Positions 60,292-64,000 of a DNA stretch of 64,000 nucleotides are shown here, piece after piece. Position numbers and translations under genes: made by a program. The DNA comes from CBDCPI01 sp965220245 (lineage in GTDB: Bacteria > Chloroflexota > Dehalococcoidia > Lucifugimonadales > UBA3495): the NCBI GenBank assembly GCA_965220245.1, contig CBDCPI010000008.1, forward strand, positions 186,001 through 250,000. Direction: 5' to 3'. The notes below the pieces were generated by a model that saw only the letters and a list, made by a program, of their open reading frames with translations, searched no databases and was not told where the DNA came from. Position 1 is the stretch's first letter. Every line of letters begins with the position of its first letter.

Positions 60292-61260
60292 TCACTCGAA
60301 CCGCAGCTCCACGGTGTCGACGGGCACGCCGAGTTTCCCCAGAAGAAATCGGGCCAACTCAACACAACGTTTTGCGTTCCAGTTTGCCTCCACAAATAGC
60401 CCGGTGGAAGTCTTGTGAGAATTCTTGAAGTTTGTCCCGCCTTTATGCGCTGCCGAAAGGGCTACGAGATATCGAGTCTTTGTTACTGCTATTGGGCCTT
60501 CCTGGCTGGTTAGTTTTCCTTCCTGGCAAAGCCATTCAGCAGTTTCGATCAGTGTCCGATTCCATGCAGTAATTGTAAGAGGGGGGCCCTGGTTAAATCT
60601 GATTGCGCTTGGAGGCCGTTTGCCTTTCTCAGGATTAACTTGAGAGATAGGCATCCAGCCCGACTTGCTGGGCAGAGGAGGTTCCGGCTTGACTTGGCTG
60701 TCCGGCACGGGTCCGGGGGGATGTGACGGTGGACTATCAACTGGAGGAGGGACTGATATGGGTTCATTTGCCCGAGTGGGTTGGCCGGTAGCCAGGTTGG
60801 GCCGCCAAAGCAGCAGAAGTTCCAGCGTGCAGTGGTGGGAAGTAGCTTCCACAATGCTCAGTTGCAGAATACGGCGCTCGTCCAGGGGTTTCTGCTGGAA
60901 CACTTCGTACAGTTCCCAATGGTCGCCGTTGGTCAACCCGGCAAAGGCAACACCCACCGCGTTGGAGTAGTTGAGCATTTGCAGTCGGTGAGGCGCCAAC
61001 GCCTCGCCCAGCTTTTTCGCCTCGATTAAGGCCGCGGGTTTGCCGTCGGGCGCCACCAGGGCATAGTCGGCTCGGCCGTGAGCGGCGGCGTACTCCGGGA
61101 GTACCAAAGCCGGGTCGGAGGTGTCCCACCCCAAGGCAGCCAGCATAGGGTCAACCAACGCCATGCGGGTTCGTGTCTCGTTCTCGCGCAAGGCCGTCCC
61201 GTGAGCGGCGATGCGCTCCTTGAGCGTCTCGATTACTCTTACCAAATCGTCCAACAACAT
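60292..61260 (-). CDS. HsdR N-terminal-like restriction endonuclease-fold protein
   Basis: A 322-residue protein. Residues 20-150 resemble the type I restriction HsdR_N domain: TRMALVDPMLAALGWD, EYAAAHGRADYALV and the PD-(D/E)xK half-motif ALIEAKKLGE. A Pro-rich linker (160-215) leads to a C-terminal domain (220-322) I do not recognise. No helicase, HsdM or HsdS gene is nearby, so it is not a normal type I system. Confidence 0.75.
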   Translation of the reverse strand: MLLDDLVRVIETLKERIAAHGTALRENETRTRMALVDPMLAALGWDTSDPALVLPEYAAAHGRADYALVAPDGKPAALIEAKKLGEALAPHRLQMLNYSNAVGVAFAGLTNGDHWELYEVFQQKPLDERRILQLSIVEATSHHCTLELLLLWRPNLATGQPTRANEPISVPPPVDSPPSHPPGPVPDSQVKPEPPLPSKSGWMPISQVNPEKGKRPPSAIRFNQGPPLTITAWNRTLIETAEWLCQEGKLTSQEGPIAVTKTRYLVALSAAHKGGTNFKNSHKTSTGLFVEANWNAKRCVELARFLLGKLGVPVDTVELRFE

Positions 61261-61286
61261 GCGGCCTCTATTTGCCAGTGTTTCGG

Positions 61287-62063
61287 TTACCCCAGCAATT
61301 CATCCACCGTAAGGCGTATTTCAGGCAAGGCTTGGATGTTTAGCGTGTCGCCGCGCTGGTACCGCGTGACTTCCCGGTACCCTTCGGGCGTGGGGCCGCG
61401 GTAGACTTCGACTGCTTCTCCGTTAATATCGATAAGCCACGTTTCGGGGATGCCGTTGTTGGCGTAATACGGCAACTTCACTCTACGGTCCGATCGTATC
61501 GTGGTGTCTGATACCTCTACTATCAGCAAAACGTCGGCCGGCTCGGGATGCCGGGAGCGGTAGGAGCCTTCCCGTCTCCGGAGCAACATTAAGTCCGGCT
61601 CCGGCTCGCCGCTATCCCTCAGACGGACCGGGCCTTGCACCCGAACTCTTGCCATCGTTGAGAACCTGGTGACGAACAACTCGGTGATGGTGTCTACATT
61701 CTCTTGGTGAGGACTTCCGATTGGAGGCATTAGCACGATCTCCCCGTCTATCAACTCCACCCTATCGTCTTCCGTCAGGATGCCTGCTTCCCCCATAGCG
61801 TGGTATTCGTCAACCGTGTACTTGTGAATACAAGCATCCACCTCCTCCGACAGGTCCTCCATTTCATTCAAAAAGCGGGTTATACCACCCTTGAGCGCAG
61901 GGTGGGAGCGGTTCCTTACCAGAGGAGCCCGGTCCCACACCACGCCGTCCAGCAATTCCTCCCCGTGTCCCCAAGGCAGGATTCCAACCTCTGCCATCTT
62001 GAAATACTGGTCCACGTTGAACTTGTAGCGCATGATTTCCGTTTGTTTGGTTTCGTCGTCCAT
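61287..62063 (-). CDS. Uma2-family putative endonuclease with duplicated N-terminus
   Basis: A 258-residue protein. The full Uma2 domain occupies about residues 80-258: HKYTVDEYHAMGEAGILTED, GSPHQENVD, EPEPDLMLL and LLIVEVSDTT. Residues 10-60 repeat its first segment (YKFNVDQYFKMAEVGIL, GEELLDGVV, RNRSHPALKG). The start is ATG 62063, 6 nt after GGAGG. Nuclease activity is inferred from the fold. Confidence 0.82.
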   Translation of the reverse strand: MDDETKQTEIMRYKFNVDQYFKMAEVGILPWGHGEELLDGVVWDRAPLVRNRSHPALKGGITRFLNEMEDLSEEVDACIHKYTVDEYHAMGEAGILTEDDRVELIDGEIVLMPPIGSPHQENVDTITELFVTRFSTMARVRVQGPVRLRDSGEPEPDLMLLRRREGSYRSRHPEPADVLLIVEVSDTTIRSDRRVKLPYYANNGIPETWLIDINGEAVEVYRGPTPEGYREVTRYQRGDTLNIQALPEIRLTVDELLG

Positions 62064-62100
62064 GTCCCGCCTCCCTCCGGGATGTGTAGCCCTCACTGGT

Positions 62101-64000
<1,900 letters not shown>

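Overview
The window is one contiguous, gene-dense bacterial segment with high G+C and frequent GTG/TTG starts. Several genes resemble Chloroflexota, most likely Dehalococcoidia or SAR202-type lineages. The grounds are the clustering of a DUF151 bifunctional-nuclease gene with the ATP synthase operon, split glycine decarboxylase (gcvPA/gcvPB), Rex, paired sulfite-oxidase-like proteins, Uma2 nucleases, a bacterial PaREP1-type gene and the N-terminal remnant of a luciferase-like flavin oxidoreductase. No rRNA, tRNA or CRISPR array was seen, so the assignment is inference.

Layout. 1-4500: a partial PaREP1-like gene, tyrS and ribF on the minus strand; rsmD, coaD and a coiled-coil protein on the plus strand. 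4720-6732: a DNA adenine methyltransferase plus restriction endonuclease bounded by ~64-bp imperfect terminal inverted repeats (TIRs). The same repeats bound a 211-bp non-coding element at 53962-54172, so the R-M pair looks like cargo of a MITE-like element. 6758-15588: a DUF151 gene and the complete F-type ATP synthase operon (atpZ-B-E-F-H-A-G-D-C). It is interrupted by a PaREP1/HEPN-like gene between atpA and atpG and by a retropepsin-like protease gene between atpG and atpD. 15612-19550: rex, DUF503, DUF952, a carboxylesterase, an FMN-binding protein and an SDR. 19796-20034: a repeat element carrying 14 copies of an 8-bp unit; its single-copy sibling lies at 39831-39964. 20156-24526: the glycine cleavage operon gcvT-H-PA-PB. 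24530-31254: a beta-hydroxyacid dehydrogenase, a hicAB toxin-antitoxin pair, an aldo/keto reductase and a ProVWX-type betaine transporter. 31409-35209: an MFS exporter and two lipoproteins.

35210-35771 is a divergent non-coding gap with several DnaA-box-like 9-mers upstream of obgE. A nadD-pyrE fusion, a YgfZ-like protein, a second retropepsin-like protein and an ErpA/IscA-type Fe-S carrier follow. 40749-44282: a radical SAM/SPASM protein and two tandem PAP2 (inositol-phosphotransferase-like) membrane proteins. 44358-48845: a VWA/MoxR pair, a Ham1-like pyrophosphatase and an MFS carrier. 48963-54753: a sulfur cluster with two small membrane proteins, two sulfite-oxidase-like molybdoenzymes, a cupin, a four-domain rhodanese and a thiol dioxygenase. 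54913-64000: an ABC exporter, an intact-ended IS701-type insertion (56899-58356, 16-bp TIRs, TTAG target duplication), then an accessory patch (two Uma2 proteins, higBA, an HsdR_N-like protein, a truncated flavin oxidoreductase), ending in acetyl-CoA synthetase, which runs off the window.

Functionally the core is energy and one-carbon metabolism (ATP synthase, redox sensor Rex, glycine cleavage, acetate activation), osmoprotectant uptake and oxidation of sulfite and organic thiols. Mobile and repeat elements, toxin-antitoxin pairs and restriction genes are interspersed. At least two non-coding repeat families, plus shared REP-like modules, recur at widely separated points.
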